From Bermanella marisrubri (GTDB lineage: Bacteria > Pseudomonadota > Gammaproteobacteria > Pseudomonadales > Oceanobacteraceae), in assembly GCF_012295615.1 (NCBI RefSeq), contig NZ_CP051183.1, forward strand, positions 310,001-374,000: a stretch of 64,000 nt of DNA. The letters run 5' to 3'. Under the pieces are notes generated by a model. The model worked only from the letters and a program-made list of their open reading frames with translations, ran no database searches and had not been told where the DNA came from. The number at the start of each line of letters is the position of its first letter. Within the stretch, counting starts at the first letter, position 1. The position numbers and the translations under genes were made by a program. Below are positions 51,449-61,607 of this stretch, in pieces.

Positions 51449-52975
51449 ATGAAAAGAAGAGAGTTTTTACAATATGCTTCTGCCATCGCTGGAAGCCGAG
51501 TTCTACCCGTTGGTTTTGGTATGTCAGCTTTAGCAGAACGTGCTTATGCTGCCAGTCCCAACTATGGAAATGTAAGTGTTACAGCGCCGACGGTAATGCC
51601 GCAGGTGATTAACGTTTTTATGTATGGCGGGGCCTCTGAGCTTGCAGGGAATCTTAGTAATATTGCAGATATTAATACTAACTCTGTAAATGATTATTCA
51701 GCAGGATCAGCGTTTGGAAGTAGTTTTTTAGACACTATGGTTGAAGATGCAGCCAATGGCCAAATTACCGCAAATGAATTTTGGCGCGATGCAGGCGGCA
51801 TTCATATGGAGGATATGTTGGCTGCTGGCGATATGTCTGTGTATCGGACGATTTATAAGCAAAAAAGCCCAACACGATCTCACCGAGAGAGTATTTTCAT
51901 GTCTCATAAGGGCACATTAGACATTGAAAACTCTCCGGGTATTGGCTCACGGTTAGCATTAATGATGCTTAGTAACCAAAACGCTTATGCTGGAGCAAGA
52001 CTCGCTGATGGTTCAAGTATTATTAGTCTTGATACTATGACATTGCCTTTCGTATCGTTTGAGGGTGACAGTCAAACTTTTGCGCAGGATCCAGACAATA
52101 AAATTCCTTTGTATCTGCGCGGCCTCACTATGGACAACAGCTTTAATAATCCTTACACAAGAAGCTTAGGTTATCCAAGTGATGGTTCAATTGACACCAT
52201 TGACTCGCTTTTGAGTCGCAGACTTTCACAATTAGATAGAAACAAATACAGCAAAGCCTTTGATGGTTTTGATAAGCGTGAAGAGATGGAAGGCCGTATG
52301 GAAAACCTCTCTGATCTTTTAAATGGCTCGGATGCTAATGGCAATCAATCAAGTGCCCAACAGCTAGGCATTACATATCCAAATACAAGTTTCGCCCGTG
52401 AAATAGAAGCGGCTGTTACGCTGGCTATCCACAACCCTGAAACTCTTTATATTGCTGTTGGAACGCCAGGTCTAGGTGGTTGGGACGATCACAATAACGG
52501 TATTGATCGCTATGCTGATCGTATGAATGACTTGATGGAAGCTATTAAGGCCGGTATGGCTCATATCAATGCCTCTAATGGTGTTGATACAATAAGAGGC
52601 GGAACTCGTAATCGCACAGATAATATCGTTATCAATGTCTTTGGTGACTTTGGCCGCTTGGTCAATCTAAACAACTCAGGTGGTTGGGATCATGCTAACA
52701 ATCAAAACTTGTATACGTTTGGTGGTGCGGGAGTGCGACCTCCGGCTGAAGCAAGCGCTCTTGGTAGCGTGATTGGTACCACTCATCGAGAAGGGCGGAC
52801 TAAAACCAATAACCAGTATACTGTGCCTGATAGCGACAGTCCGACTTGGGAGCCTATGTCCATAGCGGCTTCTATTTACGGATATTTTGGTGCAAGTAAT
52901 CCGGAAATTTTAACAGCGGACCCTACTTACAATCCGTCTGGCGATCAAACCCTAGCGAGTAAGCTGTCTTCTTAA
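51449..52975 (+). CDS. DUF1501 family protein, Tat-exported
   Basis: 508 residues. The N-terminus MKRREFLQYASAIAG has a twin-arginine motif, and cleavage near RAYA|ASP is likely. The core matches DUF1501 (alkaline phosphatase/sulfatase-like fold) with SPTRSHRESIFMSHKG, GTPGLGGWDDHNNG and NVFGDFGR followed by GGWDHANN. The two GGWD-H motifs look like metal ligands. AGGAG precedes the ATG. Function is unknown. DUF1501 proteins are generally exported and occur as pairs with DUF1800. Confidence 0.85.
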   Translation: MKRREFLQYASAIAGSRVLPVGFGMSALAERAYAASPNYGNVSVTAPTVMPQVINVFMYGGASELAGNLSNIADINTNSVNDYSAGSAFGSSFLDTMVEDAANGQITANEFWRDAGGIHMEDMLAAGDMSVYRTIYKQKSPTRSHRESIFMSHKGTLDIENSPGIGSRLALMMLSNQNAYAGARLADGSSIISLDTMTLPFVSFEGDSQTFAQDPDNKIPLYLRGLTMDNSFNNPYTRSLGYPSDGSIDTIDSLLSRRLSQLDRNKYSKAFDGFDKREEMEGRMENLSDLLNGSDANGNQSSAQQLGITYPNTSFAREIEAAVTLAIHNPETLYIAVGTPGLGGWDDHNNGIDRYADRMNDLMEAIKAGMAHINASNGVDTIRGGTRNRTDNIVINVFGDFGRLVNLNNSGGWDHANNQNLYTFGGAGVRPPAEASALGSVIGTTHREGRTKTNNQYTVPDSDSPTWEPMSIAASIYGYFGASNPEILTADPTYNPSGDQTLASKLSS

Positions 52976-52983
52976 TGAAAAAC

Positions 52984-53015
52984 GCCCCATCCACAGTGTG
53001 GATGGGGCATTTTTT
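52984..53015 (+). terminator. Terminator after the DUF1501 gene
   Basis: GCCCCATCCA (52984–52993) pairs with TGGATGGGGC (52999–53008), followed by six T. Confidence 0.9.
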
Positions 53016-53041
53016 AGTTTTACTTCGTGACGCTTTATGGC

Positions 53042-54301
53042 TTATTCAAAGCCTTTACCGAAACTCAATGTCACAAAGTAGTTTCCTTCATCAGATACAA
53101 TCGTATTGCTGTAATCTCTATAGATATAGGCCGCTCGAAGGTCAATTGAGCCAGAGGCGCTTGTCTTGTATCGATATTTTATACCTATCGTATTACTTAG
53201 AAGCTCGGCCAATCGCGAATCACTCGAGACGTGTTCAGGTAGTTCTACTTCGGACAAATTGCTTTGTGTGTTTGGGTCATAAATGATTGTCCGCTGATAA
53301 AAGTTAGCGGCCTGTTGGTGGTAAATGCGCCAAAAAGGCTCGATTAAATGATTGTTGCTTAGTCGTTTACTGTAATGGCTTTCGATGGTGTGGGAGTTTA
53401 GATCCCAGGTATCCGTATGGTAGCGGTAACTAATCGCAAAATGATTCCCAGTACTGGGTAGTTCATGCACTAGCTTTGTATAGAGTATCTGTCGAGTGCG
53501 CTCATCCGGGCGACTCTCGTAGAGCGTCCCGTTTGCTAGTTGGTTATCATTTATATCCGCAACACTTATGATTTTATAAGGGTCAGTGTGATATCCAAGG
53601 GCGGTGCTGTAGGTGTAATTTAACATCGCTAGAGTGCGCTTATTAATGACATGTGTAATGCCGAGTAGTGCATCGTAGGTATTCTTATTGCCCGTCCCGT
53701 TAAATATAGCGTCCGCAGTGCGGCTTAGCGGCTCTGGCGTTGTCTCGTCACTGCGACCCACTTTATCTGTCGCTAAACCTACCGCAGCAGTAAAGGTATA
53801 GGCGCGATCTTGGGTATCTTTTTCAATGCCAAGGCTGCCACCGACAGCAGTATAGTCTCCTTCTACGGATACATATGCGCTTGTATTGGAACGTATTAAT
53901 CGATGCCACTCATGTGTCCAAGTAGCATCGAATGCAAGACGGGTGTCATCAAATTCGACGAGGCCTGTATCGCCACCGCCAGATGAAGTTTGCCCACCGG
54001 ATACACCAGTAAATGTTGAGCCGCCTCCGCCATTACTTGGTAGGGCACCTGACGGAGTTGCACCAGTGAGCGTGTCGAATACAAGACCCAGTTTGATGCT
54101 ATCGGTGGGGCTTAAGTCGCCATTAATCATGGCCATATAGGTATCAACCTCAATTTTGTCGGGCTCTTCATAGCGCAAGTAACCAAGGTCTACATCCCAG
54201 TTATTGTAAAGCTCACCATCTTGCGCAACAGCATCTTGTCCCAATAGTATTGCCGTGGCGGCGCCTATACGTTGCTTAATATTTTTCTTAGTTACAGCCA
54301 C
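53042..54301 (-). CDS. DUF3570 family predicted outer-membrane β-barrel protein
   Basis: 419 residues from a GTG at 54301 (GGAGG 5 bases upstream). It has a short N-terminal signal-like part (GAATAILLGQDAVAQ), then WDVDLGYLRYEE and many alternating aromatic strands, ending GKGFE. A Gly/Ser-rich loop (SNGGGGSTF, SSGGGD) lies around residue 90–110. DUF3570 is usually encoded right after a DUF4266 lipoprotein, as here with a 14-base overlap. The customary neighbours (thioredoxin-like protein and ApbE flavin transferase) are missing. Confidence 0.82.
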   Translation of the reverse strand: MAVTKKNIKQRIGAATAILLGQDAVAQDGELYNNWDVDLGYLRYEEPDKIEVDTYMAMINGDLSPTDSIKLGLVFDTLTGATPSGALPSNGGGGSTFTGVSGGQTSSGGGDTGLVEFDDTRLAFDATWTHEWHRLIRSNTSAYVSVEGDYTAVGGSLGIEKDTQDRAYTFTAAVGLATDKVGRSDETTPEPLSRTADAIFNGTGNKNTYDALLGITHVINKRTLAMLNYTYSTALGYHTDPYKIISVADINDNQLANGTLYESRPDERTRQILYTKLVHELPSTGNHFAISYRYHTDTWDLNSHTIESHYSKRLSNNHLIEPFWRIYHQQAANFYQRTIIYDPNTQSNLSEVELPEHVSSDSRLAELLSNTIGIKYRYKTSASGSIDLRAAYIYRDYSNTIVSDEGNYFVTLSFGKGFE

Positions 54302-54524
54302 AACCGCCGCCTCCTACACCTGTACCACCGGTACTGCCTTCTTTACTGTAATAAATGTGGTCATCAACATATTTATCGATGGGATCCCCGCCTATATCCA
54401 TTTGTGGTTTGGCAAGAATGCCTTTCTCCCAAGGTTTGACTGGCTGGCTGTCAAACATGGGTTCGATAGTGCTACAAGCACTAATAAATAGTGCCAAGAG
54501 TGTCATGGCAACTGCCTTCAGCAT
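54288..54524 (-). CDS. DUF4266 small lipoprotein
   Basis: 78 residues from ATG 54524 (MLKAVAMTLLALF). The lipobox reads FISACS. The mature part has VKPWEKGILAKP and the acidic DDHIYYSKEGS segment typical of DUF4266, and it ends GGTGVGGGGCGCN. That Gly/Cys tail, with two cysteines two apart, looks like a metal- or cofactor-attachment end. It overlaps the DUF3570 gene. Confidence 0.82.
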   Translation of the reverse strand: MLKAVAMTLLALFISACSTIEPMFDSQPVKPWEKGILAKPQMDIGGDPIDKYVDDHIYYSKEGSTGGTGVGGGGCGCN

Positions 54525-54938
54525 GATGAGGTACTCGAATAGGGGTTTTGTTTTTGTTGCCAAATTGTATTTGGTTATTCTGTCAAAAGGTATGGTGTGG
54601 TGTGATCCCGTTCCCACTCGATTGATAAATACCCTAATCAATAGGCTTTTAAAGCACTCTTGTAAGGGGGGGTACCAAAATAATGTGATCTCTGGCGATA
54701 GATTGGATTTCGATGCTTCATTGTGGTGCACTATTGAATGAAGTGTGCTGTTTATTTAGTAAGCAAAAAGAATGCTCGTGAAGCTGTGTAAAATTTCATC
54801 GCCCTTTTTTGGAGCCCCCGTAAATACTGGGTTTTCGCCTCGTGATCGTGCTTGACACCTTGACTTAATGCGCATACAATTCGCGTCCCTTTAAAAAGGG
54901 GTTAGCGGATTTTTGTCTTAATTTCGGAGTCTTGGTAA
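54525..54938 (+). promoter_or_regulatory. Upstream region of the S10 operon
   Basis: About 410 bases between divergent DUF4266 and rpsJ. The left 300 bases show no gene. The right end has a strong sigma-70 promoter (54852–54880) and a short leader of about 50 bases with a CCCTTT/AAAGGG mini-hairpin. There is no E. coli-like 170-base S10 leader. Confidence 0.6.
54852..54880 (+). promoter_or_regulatory. Sigma-70 promoter of the S10 operon
   Basis: TTGACA (54852–54857), a 17-base spacer and TACAAT (54875–54880): a consensus -35, one mismatch in the -10, 59 bases before rpsJ. Confidence 0.88.
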
Positions 54939-55250
<312 letters not shown>

Positions 55251-55288
55251 TTCCTAGTTTTCTTTGAGAAGAGACTTTAAACAACGGG

Positions 55289-55320
55289 CTAGATCTTGAA
55301 TCTAGTGTAACGCTTTTTTT
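55289..55320 (+). promoter_or_regulatory. Hairpin plus T-run between rpsJ and rplC
   Basis: CTAGAT (55289–55294) pairs with ATCTAG (55300–55305), followed after eight bases by seven T. It is a candidate attenuator, weaker than a classic terminator. Confidence 0.45.
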
Positions 55321-55366
55321 GGGCGGCCATAGTGGGTATTCAGCCCCGTACACAAGAGGTATTAAA

Positions 55367-56005
55367 ATGGCACTTGGATTAGTAGGTAAGAAAGCGGGTA
55401 TGACCCGTGTATTTACCGAAGATGGAGCATCTGTCCCAGTGACTGTTATCGAAGTTACACCTAACCGTGTAACTCAGGTTAAAACAACAGAAACTGATGG
55501 CTACAACGCTGTGCAAGTAACTGCTGGTTCTAGAAAGGCGTCTCGCGTTTCTAAAGCGGAAGCGGGTCACTTTGCGAAAGCGAACGTTGAAGCTGGCGAC
55601 AGCCTTCTAGAATTCCGCATCGAAGAAGTTGCGGACTTTAATATCGGTGATGAACTAACAGTTGAGCGCTTTGAAGCGGGTCAAGTTGTAGACGTTACTG
55701 GTACTTCAAAAGGTAAAGGTTTCCAAGGTGGTGTTAAGCGCTGGAATTTCAGCACGCAAGACGCTACTCACGGTAACTCCCTATCTCACCGTGCACCTGG
55801 TTCTATCGGCCAATGTCAAACGCCTGGTCGCGTTTGGAAAGGCAAGAAAATGGCCGGTCACATGGGTGCAGCGCGCGTAACAACTCAGAATCTTGAGATT
55901 GTTCGTGTCGACGCGGAAAGCAACCTAATTCTGGTTAAAGGCGCACTTCCAGGTGCGACAGGTGGTCAATTGATCATCAAGCCAGCTGTTAAGGCACGCG
56001 GATAA
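55367..56005 (+). CDS. rplC: 50S ribosomal protein uL3
   Basis: 212 residues from ATG 55367 (AGAGG upstream), beginning [16 protein letters not shown]; a longer frame to 55319 is not family-like. The conserved loop [22 protein letters not shown] carries the Gln methylated by PrmB in E. coli. It is an early-assembly 50S protein near the peptidyl transferase centre. Confidence 0.97.
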   Translation: MALGLVGKKAGMTRVFTEDGASVPVTVIEVTPNRVTQVKTTETDGYNAVQVTAGSRKASRVSKAEAGHFAKANVEAGDSLLEFRIEEVADFNIGDELTVERFEAGQVVDVTGTSKGKGFQGGVKRWNFSTQDATHGNSLSHRAPGSIGQCQTPGRVWKGKKMAGHMGAARVTTQNLEIVRVDAESNLILVKGALPGATGGQLIIKPAVKARG

Positions 56006-56016
56006 GGGGAGTAACA

Positions 56017-56619
56017 ATGGATATCAATGTTCAAGGTGGTTCCACTGTTACAGTATCTGATGTGGCTTTTGCTCGTGATTACAACGAGTCATTGGTTCAT
56101 CAGCTAGTAACAGCCTACCTAGCAGGCGCCCGTCAAGGTTCTAAAGCACAGAAAAACCGTTCTGATGTATCAGGTGGTGGTGCTAAGCCGTGGCGTCAAA
56201 AAGGTACTGGCCGTGCACGTGCTGGTACTTCTCGTAGTCCTATCTGGCGTACTGGTGGTGTGACATTTGCCGCACGTCCACGTAACTACGAGCAAAAACT
56301 AAACAAGAAAATGTATCGCGCTGCGATGCAGGCAATCTGGTCTGAGCTTGTTCGTCAGGATCGTTTAGTAGTGGTTGATAGCTTTGATGTGGAATCTCAC
56401 AAAACCAAAGCATTCGCTTCTAAGTTGTCTGACATGGATCTTTCAAATGTATTGGTTGTTGATTCTGAAGTCAGCCAAAACGTATACCTAGCGTCTCGCA
56501 ACCTACCACACGTAGCAGTTGCTGAAGCCACGGGTGTAGATCCTGTTAGCCTAGTTTCTTTCGAAAAAGTGCTTGTCACTGTGCCAGCGCTTAAGAAAGT
56601 AGAGGAGATGTTAGGATGA
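56017..56619 (+). CDS. rplD: 50S ribosomal protein uL4
   Basis: 200 residues. The tunnel loop [18 protein letters not shown] is intact. In E. coli L4 also represses its own operon through the S10 leader; that leader is not recognisable here, so another target or none is possible. The stop overlaps the rplW start (ATGA). Confidence 0.97.
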   Translation: MDINVQGGSTVTVSDVAFARDYNESLVHQLVTAYLAGARQGSKAQKNRSDVSGGGAKPWRQKGTGRARAGTSRSPIWRTGGVTFAARPRNYEQKLNKKMYRAAMQAIWSELVRQDRLVVVDSFDVESHKTKAFASKLSDMDLSNVLVVDSEVSQNVYLASRNLPHVAVAEATGVDPVSLVSFEKVLVTVPALKKVEEMLG

Positions 56620-56912
56620 GCCAAGAGCGTATCTTCAAGGTTCTACTTGGGCCTCACATTTCTGAGAAAGCAACAGTAGTCGCTGACAGAGACGGTCAAT
56701 TCGTTTTCCGTGTCGCGCCTGATGCAACCAAACCAGAAATCAAAAAAGCGGTTGAGCAATTGTTCGAAGTGAAAGTTCGCAACGTACAAGTGGTCAACAT
56801 TAAAGGTAAAACCAAGCGTACAGCGCGTGGCATGGGTCAGCGTAACGATTTGCGTAAAGCATACGTTCGTCTAGCCGATGGTCACGACATTGACTTCGCT
56901 GACGTCGATTAA
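56616..56912 (+). CDS. rplW: 50S ribosomal protein uL23
   Basis: 98 residues. [13 protein letters not shown] includes E17, the equivalent of the Glu at the tunnel exit used for trigger factor and SRP docking. [19 protein letters not shown] ends the conserved part. It overlaps rplD by four bases. Confidence 0.97.
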   Translation: MSQERIFKVLLGPHISEKATVVADRDGQFVFRVAPDATKPEIKKAVEQLFEVKVRNVQVVNIKGKTKRTARGMGQRNDLRKAYVRLADGHDIDFADVD

Positions 56913-56926
56913 TAGGAGTAGATAAG

Positions 56927-57751
56927 ATGGCATTAGTAAAAACCAAGCCAACTTCTGCTGGACGCCGTCACGTTGTTCAGGTCGTGAACAAAGATCTGTA
57001 CAAAGGTCGTCCACACTCTGCGCTGGTAGAAAAACAAGGTAAGTCTGGTGGTCGTAATAACAACGGTCGCATCACCTCTCGTCACACTGGCGGTGGTCAT
57101 AAACAGCTTTACCGTGTAATTGACTTTAAGCGCAACAAAGATGGCATTCCAGCCAAAGTTGAGCGTTTAGAACACGATCCAAACCGTTCTGCAAACATCG
57201 CACTTGTATGTTATGCCGATGGTGAGCGTCGTTATATTTTGGCTCCTAAGGGCCTAAATGCTGGCGATCAGATTATTTCTGGTGAAACAGCACCTATCAA
57301 AGTAGGTAGCACTATGGCTGTGCGTAACATGCCTCTTGGTAGCGTGGTTCACAACGTTGAGTTGAAACCAGGTAAAGGCGGTCAAATGGCTCGCTCTGCT
57401 GGTGCTTCTGCTCAGGTTGTCGCTAAAGAAGGTGCATACGTTACTCTGCGTCTACGCTCTGGTGAGATGCGTAAAGTACTTGCTGACTGTCGCGCAACTC
57501 TTGGCGAAGTGAGCAACTCTGAACACAGCCTACGTCAACTAGGTAAAGCCGGTGCTAAACGCTGGCGTGGTGTTCGCCCAACCGTTCGTGGTGTAGCGAT
57601 GAACCCAGTTGATCACCCACATGGTGGTGGTGAAGGTCGTACCTCTGGTGGCCGTCATCCTGTTACTCCTTGGGGTGTTCCAACTAAGGGCTACAAGACT
57701 CGTAAGAATAAGCGTACAACCAGAATGATTGTACGTCGTCGTTCTAAATAA
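56927..57751 (+). CDS. rplB: 50S ribosomal protein uL2
   Basis: 274 residues. Conserved [18 protein letters not shown] near the N-terminus, and the peptidyl transferase-region motif [17 protein letters not shown] near the C-terminus. It is essential for subunit association. A ribosome site (AGGAG) lies before the ATG. Confidence 0.97.
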   Translation: MALVKTKPTSAGRRHVVQVVNKDLYKGRPHSALVEKQGKSGGRNNNGRITSRHTGGGHKQLYRVIDFKRNKDGIPAKVERLEHDPNRSANIALVCYADGERRYILAPKGLNAGDQIISGETAPIKVGSTMAVRNMPLGSVVHNVELKPGKGGQMARSAGASAQVVAKEGAYVTLRLRSGEMRKVLADCRATLGEVSNSEHSLRQLGKAGAKRWRGVRPTVRGVAMNPVDHPHGGGEGRTSGGRHPVTPWGVPTKGYKTRKNKRTTRMIVRRRSK

Positions 57752-57768
57752 CGGATAGGGTGAATTAA

Positions 57769-58044
57769 ATGCCACGTTCATTGAAAAAAGGTCCATTTGT
57801 CGACCATCACCTTATGGCTAAGGTAGAAACAGCTCTAGAGAAAGGCGATCGTAAACCAATCAAAACTTGGTCACGTCGCTCTACAGTTTTTCCTGAGTTT
57901 GTTGGTCTGACTATTGCTGTACATAACGGCCGTCAACACGTGCCAGTGTTGATCAGCGAAGAGATGGTAGGACACAAGTTGGGTGAATTCGCTCTGACTC
58001 GTACCTACAAAGGTCACGTCGTGGATAAGAAGGCCAAGAGGTAA
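57769..58044 (+). CDS. rpsS: 30S ribosomal protein uS19
   Basis: 91 residues: [29 protein letters not shown] and [16 protein letters not shown]. It is a head protein that pairs with uS13. 17 bases after rplB. Confidence 0.97.
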   Translation: MPRSLKKGPFVDHHLMAKVETALEKGDRKPIKTWSRRSTVFPEFVGLTIAVHNGRQHVPVLISEEMVGHKLGEFALTRTYKGHVVDKKAKR

Positions 58045-58050
58045 TTTGAG

Positions 58051-58383
58051 ATGGAAACAGTCGCTAAATTAAAAATGGCGCGCATTTCTGCTCAGAAAGC
58101 CCGTTTGGTCGCTGATCAAATTCGCGGTAAGTCTGTAGCAGAAGCGCTAAACATACTCACTTTCAGCCCTCGCAAGGGTGCAGATCTACTTAAGAAAGTT
58201 CTTGAGTCTGCCATTGCCAACGCTGAGCACAACGATGGTGCTGACGTTGATGAATTGAAAGTGTCCACCGTCTTCGTTGATGAAGGTATGACTATGAAGC
58301 GTATTCGTCCACGTGCCAAAGGCCGTGCTGATCGAATCCTAAAGCGCACTTGTCATATCACCGTTAAGGTAGCAGAGGTCTAA
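58051..58383 (+). CDS. rplV: 50S ribosomal protein uL22
   Basis: 110 residues. [18 protein letters not shown] starts the globular part, and the β-hairpin tip that lines the exit tunnel (macrolide region) lies in [15 protein letters not shown]. Six bases after rpsS. Confidence 0.97.
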   Translation: METVAKLKMARISAQKARLVADQIRGKSVAEALNILTFSPRKGADLLKKVLESAIANAEHNDGADVDELKVSTVFVDEGMTMKRIRPRAKGRADRILKRTCHITVKVAEV

Positions 58384-58387
58384 GGTT

Positions 58388-59080
58388 ATGGGTCAGAAAG
58401 TACATCCAACAGGTATACGCCTGGGCATTACCAAAGATCATAATTCTGTTTGGTATGCGGGCAAAGATACATATGCAGATCAGTTGCTAACTGACATTCA
58501 AGTGCGCTCTATGATTGAAAAACGTCTAGAGAAAGCATCTGTAAGTAAAGTAACGATTGAGCGTCCAGCTCAAACTGCAAAAATCACCATTCACACTGCT
58601 CGTCCGGGTATCGTGATTGGTAAGAAAGGTGAAGACGTAGATGCACTTCGTAAAGATGTTGCTGACATGATGGGTATCCCAGTTCACCTAAACATTGAAG
58701 AAATTCGCAAGCCGGATCTAGACGCAAAATTGGTAGCTCAATCTGTAGCTAACCAACTTGAGCGTCGCGTGATGTTCCGTCGTGCCATGAAGCGTGCTGT
58801 ACAAAATGCAATGCGCGGTGGTGCTGAAGGTATCAAGATCCAAGTTGGCGGTCGTTTGGGCGGTGCTGAGATCGCGCGTTCTGAGTGGTATCGTGAAGGT
58901 CGTGTACCTCTACATACTCTACGTGCTGATATCGATTACGCTACCTATGAAGCACACACTACTTACGGTGTTATTGGTGTAAAAGTGTGGATCTTCAAAG
59001 GCGAAATCCTTGGTGGCATCGACGAAGTTCGTGCCCGCGCTAAAAGCGGCGGTGCTAAAAAGCAACGCCAAGCGAAGTAA
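58388..59080 (+). CDS. rpsC: 30S ribosomal protein uS3
   Basis: 230 residues. An N-terminal KH domain with [15 protein letters not shown], and a C-terminal S3 domain with [14 protein letters not shown]. Its basic tail ([10 protein letters not shown]) is usual. It is at the mRNA entry channel. Confidence 0.97.
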   Translation: MGQKVHPTGIRLGITKDHNSVWYAGKDTYADQLLTDIQVRSMIEKRLEKASVSKVTIERPAQTAKITIHTARPGIVIGKKGEDVDALRKDVADMMGIPVHLNIEEIRKPDLDAKLVAQSVANQLERRVMFRRAMKRAVQNAMRGGAEGIKIQVGGRLGGAEIARSEWYREGRVPLHTLRADIDYATYEAHTTYGVIGVKVWIFKGEILGGIDEVRARAKSGGAKKQRQAK

Positions 59081-59094
59081 GGGGAGCGTAAAAG

Positions 59095-59505
59095 ATGTTA
59101 CAACCTAAACGCATGAAATTCCGTAAGATGCACAAAGGCCGTAACCGTGGTCTTGCAAAAGGTAACAAAGTAAGCTTCGGCGAATTTGGCCTTAAAGCAA
59201 CCGGTCGTGGTCGCATCACAGCTCGTCAAATCGAATCGGCTCGTCGTGCGATGAACCGTAAGATTAAACGTGGTGGTAAAATTTGGATCCGTATCTTCCC
59301 AGATAAGCCTATTACCAGTAAGCCTCTTGAGGTTCGTCAAGGTAAAGGTAAGGGTAACGTTGAATACTGGGTATGTCAGATTCAACCAGGTCGTGTCCTA
59401 TATGAAATGGAAGGTGTAAGTGAAGAGCTAGCGCGTGAAGCATTTAGCTTGGCTGCTGCGAAACTTCCAGTATCAACTACCTTTGTTACTCGGACGGTGA
59501 TGTGA
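59095..59505 (+). CDS. rplP: 50S ribosomal protein uL16
   Basis: 136 residues. [19 protein letters not shown] and [17 protein letters not shown]; the Arg in the latter corresponds to the residue hydroxylated by YcfD/RoxA in E. coli. The stop overlaps rpmC by one base. Confidence 0.97.
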   Translation: MLQPKRMKFRKMHKGRNRGLAKGNKVSFGEFGLKATGRGRITARQIESARRAMNRKIKRGGKIWIRIFPDKPITSKPLEVRQGKGKGNVEYWVCQIQPGRVLYEMEGVSEELAREAFSLAAAKLPVSTTFVTRTVM

Positions 59506-59696
59506 TGAAAGCTCAAGATTTACGTGAAAAATCTGTCGATGAGCTCAACGCCGAGCTTAAAGACATGCTAGCGGACCAATTTAAGTACCGCATGCAAAAG
59601 GCGACTGGCCAACTAGGTCAGACCCATTTGCTAAAAGAGGTGCGTCGCGATATCGCACGCGTTAAAACCATCATTAACCAGAAAGCAGGTGAATGA
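59505..59696 (+). CDS. rpmC: 50S ribosomal protein uL29
   Basis: 63 residues from ATG 59505 ([14 protein letters not shown]); a GTG one codon earlier is unlikely. Helical hairpin with [13 protein letters not shown]. It is at the tunnel exit beside uL23. Confidence 0.96.
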   Translation: MKAQDLREKSVDELNAELKDMLADQFKYRMQKATGQLGQTHLLKEVRRDIARVKTIINQKAGE

Positions 59697-59698
59697 TT

Positions 59699-59959
59699 AT
59701 GGCTGAAGCGATTGTACGTACTCTTCAAGGTAAGGTCGTTAGCGACAAAATGGATAAAACGATTACTGTAATGATTGAGCGTCGCGTTAAGCACCCAATC
59801 TACGGTAAGTTTGTTAAACGCTCCACTAAGCTGCACGCACACGATGAGAGTAACGAATGCCAAATCGGCGATACCGTTACTGTTCGTGAATGTCGTCCGC
59901 TATCTAAATCCAAGTCTTGGATGTTAGTAAGCGTCGATGAACGTGCAACGAAGGTGTAG
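59699..59959 (+). CDS. rpsQ: 30S ribosomal protein uS17
   Basis: 86 residues from ATG 59699, preferred to ATG 59693 because AGGTGA is then 8 bases away. OB-fold with [12 protein letters not shown] and KLHAHDESN. It is a primary 16S rRNA binder. Confidence 0.96.
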   Translation: MAEAIVRTLQGKVVSDKMDKTITVMIERRVKHPIYGKFVKRSTKLHAHDESNECQIGDTVTVRECRPLSKSKSWMLVSVDERATKV

Positions 59960-59989
59960 GCCCAGAGAGATTAATTGGAGCTATAAACA

Positions 59990-60358
59990 ATGATCCAAAC
60001 ACAAACTATGCTAGAGGTCGCTGATAACAGCGGCGCAAAGCGCGTAATGTGTATTAAAGTACTGGGCGGATCTCATCGTCGTTACGCGCGTGTGGGTGAC
60101 CTAATTAAAGTTACTGTTAAGGAAGCAATTCCTCGCGGTAAAGTTAAAAAAGGTCAAGTGTTGAATGCTGTTGTTGTTCGCACTAAAGCTGGTGTTCGTC
60201 GTCAGGACGGTTCTTTGATCCGTTTCGACACAAACGCAGCTGTGTTGTTGAACGCCAGTGAAGCACCAATCGGTACTCGTATTTTCGGACCAGTGACTCG
60301 TGAACTTCGCTCAGAGAAGTTCATGAAGATTGTTTCACTGGCTCCTGAAGTACTGTAG
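59990..60358 (+). CDS. rplN: 50S ribosomal protein uL14
   Basis: 122 residues, [27 protein letters not shown] and the terminal [10 protein letters not shown]. It forms an intersubunit bridge. It is conventionally the first gene of the spc operon, but here the 30-base gap to rpsQ shows no clear promoter, so S10 and spc may form one transcript. Confidence 0.97.
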   Translation: MIQTQTMLEVADNSGAKRVMCIKVLGGSHRRYARVGDLIKVTVKEAIPRGKVKKGQVLNAVVVRTKAGVRRQDGSLIRFDTNAAVLLNASEAPIGTRIFGPVTRELRSEKFMKIVSLAPEVL

Positions 60359-60368
60359 GAGGCGTGAG

Positions 60369-60686
60369 ATGAAAAAGATTCGTCGCGAAGATGAAGTGAT
60401 TGTTATCGCCGGTAAAGACAAAGGTAAGCGTGGCAAAGTTAATCGCGTTCTACCTGACGGTCGTTTGATCGTTGCCGGTGTGAACATGATTAAGAAACAC
60501 CAAAAGCCAAATCCATACTTGGGTCAGCCTGGTGGTATCGTTGAAAAAGAAGCGGGTATTCAAGCTTCTAACGTAGCCATCTTTAACGCTAAGTCTGGCA
60601 AAGCAGATCGTGTTGGTTTCAAGGTGCTTGAAGACGGAAAGAAAGTTCGTATCTTCAAGTCCACTGGCGAACAACTAGACGCATAA
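60369..60686 (+). CDS. rplX: 50S ribosomal protein uL24
   Basis: 105 residues from ATG 60369 ([22 protein letters not shown], the KOW motif). The frame extends upstream into rplN but that part is not family-like. It is an assembly initiator of the 50S. Confidence 0.97.
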   Translation: MKKIRREDEVIVIAGKDKGKRGKVNRVLPDGRLIVAGVNMIKKHQKPNPYLGQPGGIVEKEAGIQASNVAIFNAKSGKADRVGFKVLEDGKKVRIFKSTGEQLDA

Positions 60687-60696
60687 GGGTGCCACA

Positions 60697-61236
60697 ATGT
60701 CTCGTTTAAAAGATTTATACAAAAGCGAAGTGGTAGCCAAACTGCAAGAAGAATTTGGCTACAAAAATGTCATGGAAGTGCCAAAAGTAACCAAAATCAC
60801 CCTAAACATGGGTGTTGGTGAAGGCATCGGTGACAAGAAACAAATCGAAGCTGCAGTAGCAGATTTAGAAGCCCTAGCTGGTCAAAAGGTTGTGGTAACT
60901 AAAGCTCGCAAATCTGTAGCAGGCTTTAAAGTTCGTGAAGGCTGGCCTATCGGTTGTAAAGTAACTCTACGTGCCGACCGCATGTGGGAATTCCTAGACC
61001 GTTTAGTTGACATTGCCTTGCCACGTGTACGTGACTTCCGTGGCCTGAATGCTAAGTCATTCGATGGTCGTGGTAACTACAGCATGGGTGTTAAAGAGCA
61101 GATCATTTTCCCTGAAATCGAATACGATAAAGTGGATAAAGTTCGTGGTCTAGACATCACTGTTACCACTACTGCTCGTACAAACGATGAAGGTCGTGCT
61201 CTACTTCGTGCACTGAACTTCCCGTTCCGTAATTAA
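60697..61236 (+). CDS. rplE: 50S ribosomal protein uL5
   Basis: 179 residues. [16 protein letters not shown] and [17 protein letters not shown] are present. It binds 5S rRNA with uL18. In E. coli, S8 binds the mRNA at the start of this gene; no obvious equivalent was seen at the rplX–rplE junction here. Confidence 0.97.
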   Translation: MSRLKDLYKSEVVAKLQEEFGYKNVMEVPKVTKITLNMGVGEGIGDKKQIEAAVADLEALAGQKVVVTKARKSVAGFKVREGWPIGCKVTLRADRMWEFLDRLVDIALPRVRDFRGLNAKSFDGRGNYSMGVKEQIIFPEIEYDKVDKVRGLDITVTTTARTNDEGRALLRALNFPFRN

Positions 61237-61246
61237 GGAGTAGACC

Positions 61247-61552
61247 ATGGCAAAGATTGCAATGAAACAGCGCGAACTAAAGCGCGCAAAACTGGTTGCT
61301 AAATACGCTGAGAAGCGTGAAGCATTACGTGCTATCATCAAAAACCCAAACTCTTCTGAAGAAGAAGTATGGGATGCGCAAATGTCGCTACAGAAGCTAC
61401 CACGTGATTCTTCAAAGAGTCGCCAGCAGAACCGTTGTCAAATTACGGGTCGTCCACACGGCGTATACCGTAAGTTCAAGCTTTCTCGCATCATGATTCG
61501 CGAGCAAGGCATGTTAGGCAACATCCCAGGACTTAAAAAGTCCAGTTGGTAA
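61247..61552 (+). CDS. rpsN: 30S ribosomal protein uS14, zinc-free type
   Basis: 101 residues, the long form without the CxxC…CxxC zinc site (only [14 protein letters not shown] remains). Conserved SRQQNRC and [17 protein letters not shown]. Followed by a hairpin-bearing 55-base gap before rpsH. Confidence 0.97.
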   Translation: MAKIAMKQRELKRAKLVAKYAEKREALRAIIKNPNSSEEEVWDAQMSLQKLPRDSSKSRQQNRCQITGRPHGVYRKFKLSRIMIREQGMLGNIPGLKKSSW

Positions 61553-61558
61553 GCAATC

Positions 61559-61582
61559 CCCGCGTAGTTTAGGCTGCGCGGG
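61559..61582 (+). promoter_or_regulatory. Hairpin between rpsN and rpsH
   Basis: CCCGCG (61559–61564) pairs with CGCGGG (61577–61582) around a 12-base loop. It lies 26 bases before the rpsH start. It could be a regulatory target of S8, but no known S8 site signature was confirmed. Confidence 0.45.
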
Positions 61583-61607
61583 ACGCTGCACAACCTGAGG
61601 TTAAATT

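Noticed and set aside
54525-54731. 69-residue N-terminal extension of the DUF4266 protein
   Set aside because: The extension precedes the signal peptide and lipobox, so the start at 54524 is the sensible one.
54355-54741. 128-codon frame antisense to the DUF4266 gene
   Set aside because: The lipobox and the overlap with DUF3570 support the minus-strand gene; this frame has no signals.
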